DNA of 64,000 bases from Agrypnia vestita (Eukaryota > Arthropoda > Insecta > Trichoptera > Phryganeidae), in assembly GCA_016648135.1 (NCBI GenBank), contig JADDOH010000160.1, forward strand, positions 248,001 to 312,000, in the 5' to 3' direction. A program made the position numbers and the translations under genes. Under the pieces are notes generated by a model, which was not told the origin of the DNA, did not search any database, and saw only the letters and a program-made list of their open reading frames with translations. How positions within the stretch are numbered: the first letter of the stretch is position 1; each line of letters starts with the position of its first letter. Shown here in pieces: positions 63,936 through 64,000 of the stretch.

Positions 63936-64000
63936 CCATGTAAAAAATGAAAACATAATCTGACAAATATGAGCGGCGCGTGGCCAAACAAATCAGCCGC
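63936..64000. other. Window end
   Basis: Unique-looking sequence; the last 30 bases (GAGCGGCGCGTGGCC) are GC-rich. Nothing can be concluded before the window ends. Confidence 0.3.

Noticed and set aside
1..64000. CRISPR array, bacterial operons, plasmid or phage modules
   Set aside because: No regularly spaced identical repeats with unique spacers, no ribosome-binding-site-led gene arrays; the sequence is a eukaryotic nuclear region.

Overview
This is a eukaryotic nuclear window from an AT-rich, intron-containing, transposon-dense insect genome. Lepidoptera is the best guess. The inference rests on GT-AG introns, tRNA-derived SINEs, many LINE 3' fragments, and remnants of P, piggyBac, hAT, Tc1/mariner and MADF-bearing elements. 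I see no bacterial operons, CRISPR arrays, rRNA or intact tRNA genes.

One complete cellular gene is present: a minus-strand SCCPDH-like (saccharopine-dehydrogenase-like) oxidoreductase from about 56.21 kb to 41.98 kb. It has a non-coding first exon and seven coding exons. Their lengths sum to 1290 nt (429 codons plus stop) with every intron phase compatible. Its introns carry a mariner pseudogene, LINE fragments, a SINE, a MADF-bearing element and several long-inverted-repeat elements. About 290 bp upstream, a short two-exon reading frame on the other strand starts a transposase-like N-terminus. A second gene begins at about 4.33 kb on the minus strand, where a signal-peptide exon with a perfect donor is visible; the rest is uncertain or outside the window. 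Between 32 and 39 kb, two tandem minus-strand copies of a small arginine-rich two-exon gene (protamine-like composition) can be predicted.

Layout: 0-5.6 kb, a 72-bp coding-phase minisatellite, a GCATGC-rich MADF element, the signal-peptide exon and a long-TIR element. 5.6-18.5 kb, hairpin MITEs, a deleted mariner, several LINE tails and a SINE. 19.0-20.7 kb, a broken piggyBac element with TTAA ends. 21.2-26.2 kb, the most informative part: a minisatellite, a 33-bp P-element excision footprint with 8-bp target duplication, and a 3.45-kb P element (25-bp TIRs, 8-bp duplication, broken THAP9-like transposase) inserted into a tandemly repeated host element whose uninterrupted copy lies next to it. 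26.5-28.6 kb, two deleted hAT elements with perfect 8-bp duplications. 28.6-32 kb, tandem arrays and palindromes. 32-39 kb, the arginine-rich tandem duplication. 42-56.2 kb, SCCPDH and its intronic insertions. 56.5-64 kb, more MITEs, a decayed member of an unnamed arthropod multicopy family, and a second MADF element inverted relative to the one at 2 kb.

The element remnants are nearly all non-functional. Their value is that target duplications, TIRs and insertion order can be read directly. Several decayed reading frames also contain short perfect hairpins that look like template-switch inverted duplications.
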